Shown here piece after piece: positions 46,251 through 55,198 of a DNA stretch of 64,000 bases. The stretch is from Acaryochloris sp. CCMEE 5410 (GTDB lineage: Bacteria; Cyanobacteriota; Cyanobacteriia; Thermosynechococcales; Thermosynechococcaceae). The position numbers and the translations under genes are program-made. Position 1 is the first letter of the stretch. Each line of letters starts with the position of its first letter. The stretch covers positions 1,674,001-1,738,000 of the forward strand of contig NZ_AFEJ02000001.1 of assembly GCF_000238775.2 (NCBI RefSeq), in the 5' to 3' direction. Under the pieces are notes generated by a model that was not told the DNA's origin, made no database searches, and was given only the letters and a program-made list of their open reading frames with translations.

Positions 46251-47261
46251 TTGATTTCGATAGCTCTAAATGGCTTAGCCATTGACCTTAACTAAGGTCT
46301 AAACCATCCCAGGACAGGTGTGTGCTGAGATGATAGATAGCAGGTAACTTGCTAGCAACTACTCGTTCATGGCCTTGGTCACCCCCTTAGTGAAGAGCGC
46401 TACGAATACTCTAAACGGCAAGCTTGATATTGCGAGGACAGACCAAGTGAGCATGTTTCTTGCCTAATAATGTAGCCACCGTGATCACTCCTGCCTTGCA
46501 CAGTAAAGATGAATGCTGCCTTGAAAGCGTCAAAGTCGGCAATCTTGCCCCATCTGAATCAGGGCAATACGTCAAGATGGATCACCTATGAGGTCAGCTT
46601 CGAGAGATCGGCAGTTTTAAACATGCATCAACTATGGTTCGGAATCAGCTAGAGATTTCGAAAGATCGCAACATTAGTTGAAAGAACTGTTTAGTGACCA
46701 CTAGGGGCATACAATCTCAACTCGGGAAGATGGGGGTTGTACATCCATTTCTGTTGCTGGTTCTGAAATGTGAGGATAGTGTCTTGCCACTGCTATGGAA
46801 ATGTTGTGGTGATCATGACCAGCGATTTCTAGAGCGGGGGCTGTTGGGCAATGATAGTTCTCTCAGAAAAGCCATCGTTGTTTGTTTGCAGGTTTACATG
46901 GACCGGAGAGAGCTTTAATGACCTCAGTACGAGCGACAGGTGGATTGAGCCCAATGTTGAGGCTAAGGCATTTACAGCGGGTTTATTGCTGTAGACAACA
47001 GGCACATGTTGGATAGTTTGAAGATAATCGAATGTGATTTATATCACTTTTTAAGTCTGGCAGAATATTCTGAAATCCTGTAATGCGAGAACTGGTTTTG
47101 TAAGGGAATGTTAATTCGCCACAATCCTTTTCTAGAAGGGATCTCGGGTTTTTAGCATATTTCTATAGGGCAAATTAAATAGAAATTTAATGGCTTTTTG
47201 TAGTCATGGAGAATAAATCGGTTTATACTCGTATACAGATGGGCTATCGATCCCCCCGTAT
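46251..47261. other. 1-kb intergenic region, no gene seen
   Basis: Neither strand holds a convincing gene. A 74-codon frame at 46694-46918 has no recognisable content and no ribosome-binding site. The right part leads into the riboswitch candidate at 47262, with TATACT at 47224-47229 as a possible -10 box. The composition shifts to AT-rich after about 47040. A small RNA could be present but is not demonstrable. Confidence 0.45.
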
Positions 47262-47368
47262 AGCTCAGTTAAGTCCTCGAAACGGCAACTTGTCTCGAAA
47301 GAGCAAGACGCAAATTAACGAGTCTAACCCTTTATAGGCATGATGGTCGTTAATACCGAAGGGACTTT
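47262..47368 (+). promoter_or_regulatory. c-di-GMP-I (GEMM) riboswitch candidate
   Basis: The + strand shows the GEMM-I core. P1 pairs AAGTCC (47271-47276) with GGACTT (47362-47367). ACGGCAAC opens P2, whose stems CTTG/CAAG (47289-47292, 47304-47307) and CTC/GAG close on a GAAA tetraloop (47297-47300). The hallmark GACGCAAA is at 47307-47314. AACGAGTCTAA then aligns with the consensus ACGGGTCTAA, and CATGATGGTCG with TATGATAGCCG, before TACCGAA. Order, spacing and P1 closure all agree with the class. No + strand gene follows; the nearest frame is 26 codons from ATG 47375. The transcript would run antisense into the exopolysaccharide gene. Confidence 0.8.
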
Positions 47369-47398
47369 ATTTTTATGGTGGGTACATTACCCTACGCC

Positions 47399-48868
47399 TT
47401 AGTACGCACCATAGCCGAACAACACAATTCTTGCTGTTTCCACCAATATCTCTAGATCAAGGTTTAGGGACCAGTTATCGATGTAATACAGATCCAGGCG
47501 AGCGGCTTCATTAAAGTTACCCACCTGAGAGCGGCCTGAAATTTGCCATAATCCCGTCATGCCGGGAACAACATGATGGCGAATATGGTGCCAGGAGTCG
47601 AATCGCTCTACATCCCGGATGGGCAATGGCCGCGGCCCCACCAAGCTCATTTGTCCCAATAAAACATTAATCAGTTGAGGGAGTTCATCTAAGCTCGTGC
47701 GACGTAAGAACTTTCCTAGCTTCGTCAACCGGGGGTCATCTTTGACCTTGAACAGAATGCCATCTTTATTTTGATTCTGAGATTCCAACTGGGCCTGTAG
47801 TGTCTCTGCATTAACCACCATGGTTCTGAACTTCCACATTTGGAAGCTCCGTCCGCCCAGACCAATCCGCTCTTGACAGAAGAACACGGGTCCGGGGGCC
47901 GTGAGCTTAATGGCAATGGCAATTCCTATAAAAACGGGCATCAACACAACCAGCAAGCCAAGGGCCGCACAAATATCGATCAAGCGTTTGACCTGATAAT
48001 CGAGTCCACCTAATAGCGGGACTTCTGTTCTCAAAGTGGGAATATGGGCAAACATTTCGGGAATGCCTCGGCGATGCAGCATTTCTACGCTGGACGGCAA
48101 GAGGCGGAGGGTAATTCCTTCTCGTCTGAGTTGCCAATACAGCATCGAGGCTAAATCCGTTTGGGGAAGCTCTTCTGCCAGCACTTCCACCGCAGGCGTC
48201 TTGCAAATTAACTGCATCATGCTATTGGCATTGGCGGTGGAGGAGAGGGCGGCACCAACAATCCGATACTGTGACTGCTGCTGAATCACTTTAGCGAGCA
48301 CGGGTAAGCGATCCGCAGGCGCAATGATAAAGACTGGAATTTTGTTGCGGTGGAAGAGGCCAATTTGTTCTAAAACCAGGGTGGTCATCAGTCGTAACCC
48401 GATCACCATTACCACACTGCCAAACCAAGCCGTAAAAAATAACGATCGCGGCGCATCGAGCTTGGGGTCATAAAAATAGCTGATCACTAAGGACCATAAA
48501 TACGTCAAGCTGACCAACTGGCCAGCACGAACATAGTGTTTCCAGGCTCCTGATGTGTTGTAAAGTCCACCACAGGCCAGCACAATAACCATCAGGCTCG
48601 AAAACACCCAAAATAAGCTGGGTAGCCCTAACCAAGACCACCAAATCAGTTGTGGTGGAATGGGCGCATAAAACTGATTAAACCGAGCCGCAATTTTCCA
48701 GGCAATGCCCAAGGCTAAGAAATCACTCACCAACAAAGCACTAATTCTGGGCCAACGCCCCACCAAGCCTTTAGCAAATCTTAGTTTTTGGGGGGCTCGA
48801 ATATCGCCAGTGGAGGGTTTTAAGGAGTGAGGTAATTTAACCACAACACTTGAATGGGACAACGCCAT
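47399..48868 (-). CDS. Exopolysaccharide polyprenyl glycosylphosphotransferase
   Basis: A 489-residue membrane enzyme of the WcaJ/WbaP type that attaches the first sugar-1-phosphate to undecaprenyl phosphate. The N-terminal half has four or five membrane helices, followed by a CoA-binding-like domain (PVFIIAPADRLPVLAKVI). The C-terminal sugar-transferase domain begins YQVKRLIDICAALGLLVVL and contains the reentrant-helix PGPVFFCQERIGLGG, WKFRTM, KLGKFLRRTSLDELPQL and GLWQISGRS. It is read toward a candidate c-di-GMP riboswitch that lies just beyond its stop on the other strand. Confidence 0.93.
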   Translation of the reverse strand: MALSHSSVVVKLPHSLKPSTGDIRAPQKLRFAKGLVGRWPRISALLVSDFLALGIAWKIAARFNQFYAPIPPQLIWWSWLGLPSLFWVFSSLMVIVLACGGLYNTSGAWKHYVRAGQLVSLTYLWSLVISYFYDPKLDAPRSLFFTAWFGSVVMVIGLRLMTTLVLEQIGLFHRNKIPVFIIAPADRLPVLAKVIQQQSQYRIVGAALSSTANANSMMQLICKTPAVEVLAEELPQTDLASMLYWQLRREGITLRLLPSSVEMLHRRGIPEMFAHIPTLRTEVPLLGGLDYQVKRLIDICAALGLLVVLMPVFIGIAIAIKLTAPGPVFFCQERIGLGGRSFQMWKFRTMVVNAETLQAQLESQNQNKDGILFKVKDDPRLTKLGKFLRRTSLDELPQLINVLLGQMSLVGPRPLPIRDVERFDSWHHIRHHVVPGMTGLWQISGRSQVGNFNEAARLDLYYIDNWSLNLDLEILVETARIVLFGYGAY

Positions 48869-49171
48869 AACTTATAGAATTCAACCTAGCAGCTAACTGC
48901 TGCCCACACCTACTGGCCATACTTCAGACATATTGCTGTAACCATTCCCCTGAGGTGATCGTTCCCTTCTGGTGTAGGGAATTCAACATCACCCAGAGAT
49001 AGGGCATTGACTTTGGCAATCAGGCTGGAGGAAGAACTGGGCAAAAGATAAGGTTGCTGAATCCAAAAAAATTTTGTAGTATATGTACTACAGATATTTC
49101 TACGACTCGTCTCGATTTGAGCTGGGGAATAGAGCTGTTAATCTTTGCGATCTCTGGATGGGGGTGAAACC

Positions 49172-50356
49172 ATGTCTTACCAACAACTGAAGCTGTCAGC
49201 ACCAAAGTCTGTCCTGTCTTGGGCCAATCATGATTTGGGGCCAGCAGAAACCCAAATGGCAAAGAATGTGGCTTCCCTACCGTTTGTCTATAAGCATGTG
49301 GCCTTGATGCCAGACGTGCATCTGGGTAAAGGGGCTTTAGTGGGATCTGTTGTGGCCACCAAGGATGCAGTGATTCCAGCAGCCGTCGGCGTTGATATTG
49401 GTTGTGGCATGGGGGCGATGCAAATGCCTTTTACCGCCAACCAACTGGATAGCAAGGTTCTTAAGCAAATCCGCTTAGATATTGAGGCCACGATTCCGGT
49501 GGGTTTCAACCAAAACGACGAAGCAGATAAGTCGGTCTACAATTGGCAGCGCTGGCAGGATTTTAAGCATCTTCATTCTGGAGTACAGCACCTGGAAAAG
49601 AAAGCCTTACGGCAAATGGGTTCCTTGGGAGGGGGCAACCATTTTATTGAAGTCTGCGTGGATTCTGAAGATCAGGTATGGCTGATGTTGCATTCTGGCT
49701 CTCGCAACATCGGCAATATGCTGGCTCAAAACCATATCAGAACGGCAAAGGAGCTAGCCAAGCTGGCTGAGATGAAATTGCCGGATCTAGATTTGGCCTA
49801 CTTTGTGGCGGGTACCCCAGAGTTTGCCGCTTATTGGCGGGATTTACAGTGGGCTCAAGACTATGCCCGCTATAACCGTGAGGTGATGATGGCTCGCTTT
49901 AAGCGGATTGTGGAAAAGCATTTGGCTGGGGGCAAACCCACCAAGCCAGTGCTATCCGTTAACTGTCATCACAACTATGCAGAGCAAGAGATGCATTATG
50001 GGGAGCAGGTCTATGTCACCCGTAAGGGGGCGGTCCGGGCTCGCCAGGAAGACTACGGCATCATTCCCGGTTCCATGGGCGCGAAGTCCTACATTGTCAA
50101 AGGCAAGGGGAATCTGGAAAGCTATTGCTCTTGCAGTCATGGGGCGGGGCGGACTATGTCTCGAACCAAGGCGAAAAAGCACTTTACCCTGGATGATTTG
50201 ATCGAACAAACCCAAGGGGTGGAGTGCCGCAAGGACAAGGGAATTCTGGATGAAATTCCTGGGGCCTACAAGCCGATTGAAGAAGTGATGGCGAATCAGT
50301 CCGACTTGGTAGAGGTGGTCGCCACTCTGAAGCAAGTGGTCTGCGTTAAAGGATAG
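49172..50356 (+). CDS. RtcB-family RNA ligase
   Basis: A 394-residue protein of the RtcB superfamily, which joins 2',3'-cyclic-phosphate and 5'-OH RNA ends with GTP and manganese. Metal residues are seen in GVDIGCGMGA and GSLGGGNHFIEV, and further histidines in MLHSGSRNIGN and VNCHHNYAEQE. The nucleotidyl histidine is in SCSHGAGRTMSR. I use the ATG at 49172 (MSYQQLKL), which has a GGGGTGA ribosome-binding site. The sequence is of the shorter bacterial type, with no archease gene adjacent. It probably repairs or heals broken RNA. ruvB follows 57 bp downstream. Confidence 0.92.
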   Translation: MSYQQLKLSAPKSVLSWANHDLGPAETQMAKNVASLPFVYKHVALMPDVHLGKGALVGSVVATKDAVIPAAVGVDIGCGMGAMQMPFTANQLDSKVLKQIRLDIEATIPVGFNQNDEADKSVYNWQRWQDFKHLHSGVQHLEKKALRQMGSLGGGNHFIEVCVDSEDQVWLMLHSGSRNIGNMLAQNHIRTAKELAKLAEMKLPDLDLAYFVAGTPEFAAYWRDLQWAQDYARYNREVMMARFKRIVEKHLAGGKPTKPVLSVNCHHNYAEQEMHYGEQVYVTRKGAVRARQEDYGIIPGSMGAKSYIVKGKGNLESYCSCSHGAGRTMSRTKAKKHFTLDDLIEQTQGVECRKDKGILDEIPGAYKPIEEVMANQSDLVEVVATLKQVVCVKG

Positions 50357-50413
50357 TGGGGGATTTGGGGGATCTCCCACCCACTGCTTTTGGCCGCTAT
50401 GATGGAGGCTATT

Positions 50414-51541
50414 ATGGCCATTGTCTCCTCTAAGCAATCTCCTCAACCGGATGGGTCGAAAAAGCCCGCTCAGGTAAAATCCGTCCAGAAGCCTGTCGAG
50501 CGATCTAAGCCCCAGCAGACGGATGCATTATTGCAACCGGAAGCAGTGCAGGAAGAGTTCGTTGGCAAGCAGGATGATAAGCTTAGGCCCCAGCGGTTTG
50601 ACGAATATATTGGGCAGCGGGAACTGAAAGAGGTTTTGGATATTGCCATTCAGGCCACGAAGTCTCGGCAAGAAGCCCTAGACCATCTCCTGCTTTATGG
50701 CCCCCCAGGGCTGGGAAAAACGACGATTTCGCTGATTTTGGCGGCTGAGTTAGGGGTGAACTGCAAAGTCACCAGTGCGCCTGCCCTAGAACGTCCCCGG
50801 GATATTGTCGGTTTGCTGGTTAACTTACAGCCCCGCGATATCTTGTTTATCGATGAAATTCATCGGCTGTCGAGGATGACGGAAGAGCTATTGTATCCGG
50901 CAATGGAAGATTTTCGGCTTGATATCACGATTGGTAAGGGGCAGTCTGCGCGGATTCGCAGTTTGCCCTTAAAGCCCTTTACCCTAGTCGGTGCAACCAC
51001 ACGGGTGGGAGCGTTGACCTCACCCTTGAGAGATCGATTTGGTTTTGTCCAACGGTTGCGCTTTTACGAAGCTGATGAGCTGGGGCAAATTGTGTTGCGA
51101 ACTGCAGATATCCTCAAGGCCAAAATCACTTCAGATGCGGCAGAGGAAGTGGCCCGGCGGTCCAGGGGGACGCCTCGGATAGCTAACCGCCTACTGAAAC
51201 GGGTGCGGGATTATGCGGAGGTCAAGCATTCAGGAGAGATCACCCAAACCATTGCCCAGGAAGCCTTAGAGCTGTTTAATGTCGATCCTTGCGGCTTGGA
51301 CTGGACGGATCGGAGACTACTGACGGTAATGATTGAGCAATATAACGGTGGTCCGGTGGGTGTGGATACCTTAGCAGCAGCAACAGGTGAAGACTCTCAG
51401 ACCATTGAAGAGGTCTATGAACCCTATCTGATGCAGATTGGCTATCTGAACCGAACCCCCAGGGGCCGAGTGGCGACACCTGCAGCCTGGACTCACTTGG
51501 GATATCAGCCCCCCGATGAACAAATGCGATTGCTGTCTTAG
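50414..51541 (+). CDS. ruvB: Holliday junction branch-migration helicase RuvB
   Basis: A 375-residue AAA+ motor that works with RuvA on Holliday junctions. Walker A is [11 protein letters not shown], Walker B is [10 protein letters not shown], sensor 1 lies in [20 protein letters not shown], and the arginine-finger helix is [18 protein letters not shown]. The C-terminal winged helix begins near [11 protein letters not shown] choose MAIVSSKQ (50414); Mets 8 codons upstream lack support. An extended polar N-terminal tail of about 60 residues before [14 protein letters not shown] is common in cyanobacterial RuvB. It lies closely behind the RNA ligase gene. Confidence 0.96.
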   Translation: MAIVSSKQSPQPDGSKKPAQVKSVQKPVERSKPQQTDALLQPEAVQEEFVGKQDDKLRPQRFDEYIGQRELKEVLDIAIQATKSRQEALDHLLLYGPPGLGKTTISLILAAELGVNCKVTSAPALERPRDIVGLLVNLQPRDILFIDEIHRLSRMTEELLYPAMEDFRLDITIGKGQSARIRSLPLKPFTLVGATTRVGALTSPLRDRFGFVQRLRFYEADELGQIVLRTADILKAKITSDAAEEVARRSRGTPRIANRLLKRVRDYAEVKHSGEITQTIAQEALELFNVDPCGLDWTDRRLLTVMIEQYNGGPVGVDTLAAATGEDSQTIEEVYEPYLMQIGYLNRTPRGRVATPAAWTHLGYQPPDEQMRLLS

Positions 51542-51637
51542 CAAGACCCGATAAGACTTTCAATATAACGAAGCATCATTGCAGAACCGCTGAATCCTTT
51601 AGACCCAGGCAAAACCCTCACCATTTTGGAGGTCACC

Positions 51638-52303
51638 ATGGCAGATCTAACGTTAGTGATTGGCAACAAAAATTATTCCTCATGGTCATTACGGGCTTGG
51701 CTTTTCCTAAAGCAGGTGGGCGTTCCCTTTCAGGAAGTTCGGGTTCCATTATGTACGGATAGAACGCGATCGCAACTAGCAAACTATTCTCCATCAGGAC
51801 TGGTTCCCGTCTTAATCACTAACGAGGGAACGATTTGGGATTCTCTGGCGATCTGTGAATATGTGGCAGAGACCTATCAGCAGGGTTGGCCTCAACCGTC
51901 AGCAATACGGGCTCACGCTCGGGCTGTTGCGGCAGAAATGCATTCCGGTTTTATGGCTTTGCGCTCAGAAATGCCGATGAATTGTCGGGCACGACGAACA
52001 GGGGTGGAGCCTTCTGCGGCCTGCCAAGCTAATATTGACCGGATTGTCTCGGTCTGGCAATCTTGCCGTCAAACCTATGGGGAAGAGGGACCTTGGTTGT
52101 TTGGGGAATTTTCGGTTGCCGATGCCATGTATGCCCCTGTTGCGTCTCGTTTTGTCACCTATGGGGTGTCTTTACCCCAAGTTGCTCAGGACTATATCCA
52201 TACGATTTTCGAGAATCCGCATATGCGTGAATGGCTGCAGGCGGGAGAGACCGAATCTGAAACTATTCAAGCCTCGGAGCGTGGCCAGCCTATTTCTGGA
52301 TAG
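51638..52303 (+). CDS. Glutathione S-transferase family protein
   Basis: A 221-residue two-domain protein. The N-terminal thioredoxin-like half starts TLVIGNKNYSSWSLRAWLFL, where the Ser-Ser-Trp-Ser segment carries the glutathione-activating serine. The cis-Pro site is in SGLVPVLI, followed by WDSLAICEYVAE. The helical C-terminal half has WLFGEFSVADAMYAPV. The subgroup resembles the zeta-like bacterial GSTs of unknown substrate. I start at MADLTLV; three codons upstream are in frame but lack homology. Confidence 0.92.
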   Translation: MADLTLVIGNKNYSSWSLRAWLFLKQVGVPFQEVRVPLCTDRTRSQLANYSPSGLVPVLITNEGTIWDSLAICEYVAETYQQGWPQPSAIRAHARAVAAEMHSGFMALRSEMPMNCRARRTGVEPSAACQANIDRIVSVWQSCRQTYGEEGPWLFGEFSVADAMYAPVASRFVTYGVSLPQVAQDYIHTIFENPHMREWLQAGETESETIQASERGQPISG

Positions 52304-52357
52304 CTGGTTCAGCGCTGAATTTATGGTGTAACCCTCAATCTTTACAGGAAAACGGAA

Positions 52358-52846
52358 ATGACTGAAACCAATCCTTATCTTCTGCGCGCAGATGCTATTG
52401 AACAAACTCCAGAGTTTGCCTTTCAGCATCCCCTCAACCCTAATTCTGAAATTTATCTACGGGATTTAGGAGCAAAGGTCGGCCTGGAACGAGCGGTCCT
52501 GCGGCTTAGTCGGGTACCACCGGGCAAAGAATCGTTTATTTATCATGCCCACCACCATGAGGAGGAGTTTATCTATATTCTTTCGGGGCGGGGTATTGCC
52601 GAAATTGAGGATCAAGAATATGAAGTCGGTCCTGGGGACTTTATGGGTTTTCCAACCCCTTCTGTGGCTCATCACCTCCGCAATCCATTTGAGGAAGATC
52701 TGGTTTATCTGATGGGGGGTGAACACAGGCATGCTGAAATTGGTGAATTCCCGCGTTTGGGAAAACGGATTATTCGAGATGGTGATGATGCCTACTTTGT
52801 AGATATTGAGGCCACCCAGCCTTTTGTACCCAAGAAAAAAGAATAG
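52358..52846 (+). CDS. Cupin-domain protein
   Basis: A 162-residue single cupin. The metal-binding set is HAHHHEEEFIYILSGRG (motif 1, two to three His and a Glu) and DFMGFPTPSVAHHLRN (motif 2 with its His). Single cupins of this kind bind a divalent metal and serve as small isomerases, dioxygenases or storage proteins. The substrate is not predictable. It lies 54 bp after the GST gene on the same strand, which suggests a shared transcript and a role in small-molecule detoxification. Confidence 0.9.
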   Translation: MTETNPYLLRADAIEQTPEFAFQHPLNPNSEIYLRDLGAKVGLERAVLRLSRVPPGKESFIYHAHHHEEEFIYILSGRGIAEIEDQEYEVGPGDFMGFPTPSVAHHLRNPFEEDLVYLMGGEHRHAEIGEFPRLGKRIIRDGDDAYFVDIEATQPFVPKKKE

Positions 52847-53217
52847 ATCCAGCATTCCCTCGTTTTTTACGCTCTAGCCATTTGTTGAGAGCAGAAAATG
52901 GGGTTATCTATATCCAATGACCAAGGAAGAGGTGGGCTAACCTAACTCGCTGCACTTCACTTGGACAGAGCGCTTGTGACATAGCAGTCTGGGGCTAGAG
53001 TGCCTGAGCGATTGCAGAGTGTCTGTGATCGAGTCCAATAGTGGGGGTGATATCTCTCATGTTTTGCGGTGAGGGAAACTTCTATGATTCCAGTTATATC
53101 TGCATAACGTATTTCGGATTGGTTGAAAAGACATCAGATTAGATCGTCTTTTCAATGATGATGACCAATGCCGAAGCTCCTCACGACTGGCTATCAACTA
53201 CAGAAGGACATTACTGC
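52847..53217. other. 371-bp spacer before the TPR gene cluster
   Basis: No gene is seen. An in-frame extension of the following gene (from 53155) precedes the signal peptide and is probably untranslated. The promoter for the TPR cluster should lie here; no clear -35/-10 pair stood out. Confidence 0.4.
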
Positions 53218-55134
53218 ATGCGCCGCTTATCTCTCGCGCTACTGATAGGTCTGGGTCTCTCGTCAATGCCTTATCAAGTTTGGGCACAGATTCCAGATCA
53301 AAAACCCATTAGACATTCAACGCCTGCCACTTGTAATCAGAACTGGGATGCTATTAAGCAACAGTTGGAAAAAGCTGCATTAACCATTGACAAACGCCAT
53401 GTTGCAGATGGTTATCAGCTTTTGGGGCATAACTTACAAAAGTGCAAACAATTAGATGCTGCACTGTCTGCTTACCGACGAGGACAGGCCTTTCACGCTT
53501 CTTCCCACAGCACATACCAGATCGCCAAAATTCTCGTTAAACAGCAAAAATTTACGCAAGCACTTAGCGTTTATCGACAAGGTCGGTTGGTTGAGGGAAA
53601 TACCAAAGGATCTGCCTTAGAGCTGGAGGCACTGACCTATGATGATTTGGCTGAAGCCTTAGTCCAGGAGGGTAACTTGGATCGTGCGATCGCAATGTAT
53701 CGATACGCCATTCAAATCGATGCCCAAAACGATATGCGTTGGTACAACCTGGGTAGAGTTTACATTCAGCAAAAGCGTTATCAACAGGCATTCACAGCAT
53801 TTCGGCATGTCGAGGAACTTCGGGACTCCACCTCACTGACCGACCAACAATTAGATGCCCGTGCTTATTACCGCGTTGCAAGCAATATTTATAACCCATC
53901 TCCACAACGGGCTGTTTTTCTGAAAAAGTCTATTGAATTGGACCCTGATTTTGAGGGTGCCTATTTTATTTTGGGAGAACACTATTTTGAGGACAAGCAA
54001 TGGGATTTAGCCCTTGCTACCTATCGTCGTTTCCTGGAGCTATCTCCCGATAATACGGTGGTGCATCAGAATATGGGATCTCTACTGGTGCGTAAAGGTG
54101 ATTTGGGCAACGCTTTCTCCCATTTTCGGACTTTGATTCAGCTTGATCAGCGTCAAGTGAGAAAAGGGCCAGCTATTGATAGTGCGGCTTATGTCCTGTT
54201 AGCTGGGACCCTCCGATATCAGCATAAACCGGCTGATGCGGTGAAGGCTTATCAGCAAGCTCTTGCTTTAACGCCTGAGGATATTGGCACTCATGCCCAA
54301 ATCGGCGCTTATCTATCAGAGCTAGGACGTTTGGATGAAGCAATCGTTTACTTAAAACAAGCCCATGAGTTGGTCAACCGACCGACGCCAAAAACGCCCC
54401 TCTTTATCGGGAGTTCCTATTCAATGCCAGAGAGGGTAACTAGTCTGTTGGCCAATACCCTTGCGAAGAGTGGCCACCCACATGATGCCATTCACATCCT
54501 CCGCCAAGCTCAAGCCAATTCTCTAACAGGACCATTGACGATAACGACCCTCAGCAAGGTACTGTCGCAAGTGGGGCAACATCAGGAAGCTCGCAAAATA
54601 TTGCAAAGCGTTTATCCCACAAAGACTCAATTTGAATATGCTGATCCTCCCATTTCTGATGAGGCTCGCCTGATTGCCAAGCATGGTGAAATTTATTTTG
54701 AACTCCAGCACTATGACAAGGCATTGCAGCACTATGACGAAGCTATTCAGTTAGAGCCGAAGTTTCCGTTGGCTCACTATTATCGCGGCGATGTCTTACG
54801 CCAGTTGGGACACTTTGATCGAGCGATCGAAGCTTATCAAACGTCATTGAGGCTGAAATCCCACAGTTTGGATGTTACTCACAAGACCTATAACGGCTTG
54901 GGTTGGTCCTTATTCGAGAGCAAGCAGGTAGAAACAGCGATTTCTGCATTTAAACAAGCTATTCGGTTAAATCCTCAAAATAGTGCAGCTCATTATGGTC
55001 TGGGTAAAGCGCTGTTAACCCAGCAGCAAAGCGCTAAAGCAATCCAGCATCTGCAAACTGCCTTTGAACTCAATCCTCGACACCCCGGTTTATCTGAGGA
55101 CTTGCAAAAGGCGAAGGATCAACTTAACGCTTAG
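53218..55134 (+). CDS. Secreted TPR-repeat protein, copy 1
   Basis: A 638-residue protein starting with signal peptide MRRLSLALLIGLGLSSMPYQ ending near VWAQ. A conserved N-terminal unit contains C-NQNWDAIKQQLEK and then LQKCKQLDAALSAYRRGQ; both cysteines recur in copies 2 and 3 and may form a disulfide. The rest is about 12 tetratricopeptide repeats (for example AIAMYRYAIQIDAQN, ALQHYDEAIQLEPKF). It is presumably periplasmic, a scaffold for envelope or secretion complexes. I start at 53218 because only there does the signal peptide begin. It leads a tandem triplet. Confidence 0.85.
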   Translation: MRRLSLALLIGLGLSSMPYQVWAQIPDQKPIRHSTPATCNQNWDAIKQQLEKAALTIDKRHVADGYQLLGHNLQKCKQLDAALSAYRRGQAFHASSHSTYQIAKILVKQQKFTQALSVYRQGRLVEGNTKGSALELEALTYDDLAEALVQEGNLDRAIAMYRYAIQIDAQNDMRWYNLGRVYIQQKRYQQAFTAFRHVEELRDSTSLTDQQLDARAYYRVASNIYNPSPQRAVFLKKSIELDPDFEGAYFILGEHYFEDKQWDLALATYRRFLELSPDNTVVHQNMGSLLVRKGDLGNAFSHFRTLIQLDQRQVRKGPAIDSAAYVLLAGTLRYQHKPADAVKAYQQALALTPEDIGTHAQIGAYLSELGRLDEAIVYLKQAHELVNRPTPKTPLFIGSSYSMPERVTSLLANTLAKSGHPHDAIHILRQAQANSLTGPLTITTLSKVLSQVGQHQEARKILQSVYPTKTQFEYADPPISDEARLIAKHGEIYFELQHYDKALQHYDEAIQLEPKFPLAHYYRGDVLRQLGHFDRAIEAYQTSLRLKSHSLDVTHKTYNGLGWSLFESKQVETAISAFKQAIRLNPQNSAAHYGLGKALLTQQQSAKAIQHLQTAFELNPRHPGLSEDLQKAKDQLNA

Positions 55135-55198
55135 CGGCTACTACAACGCCATAAATCACGCCGCCAAAAACTCTACGAAATGGACTGAATACAACAAG

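Noticed and set aside
46694-46918. 74-codon + frame between sigF and the riboswitch
   Set aside because: No family signal, no Shine-Dalgarno site, isolated in a long non-coding stretch.
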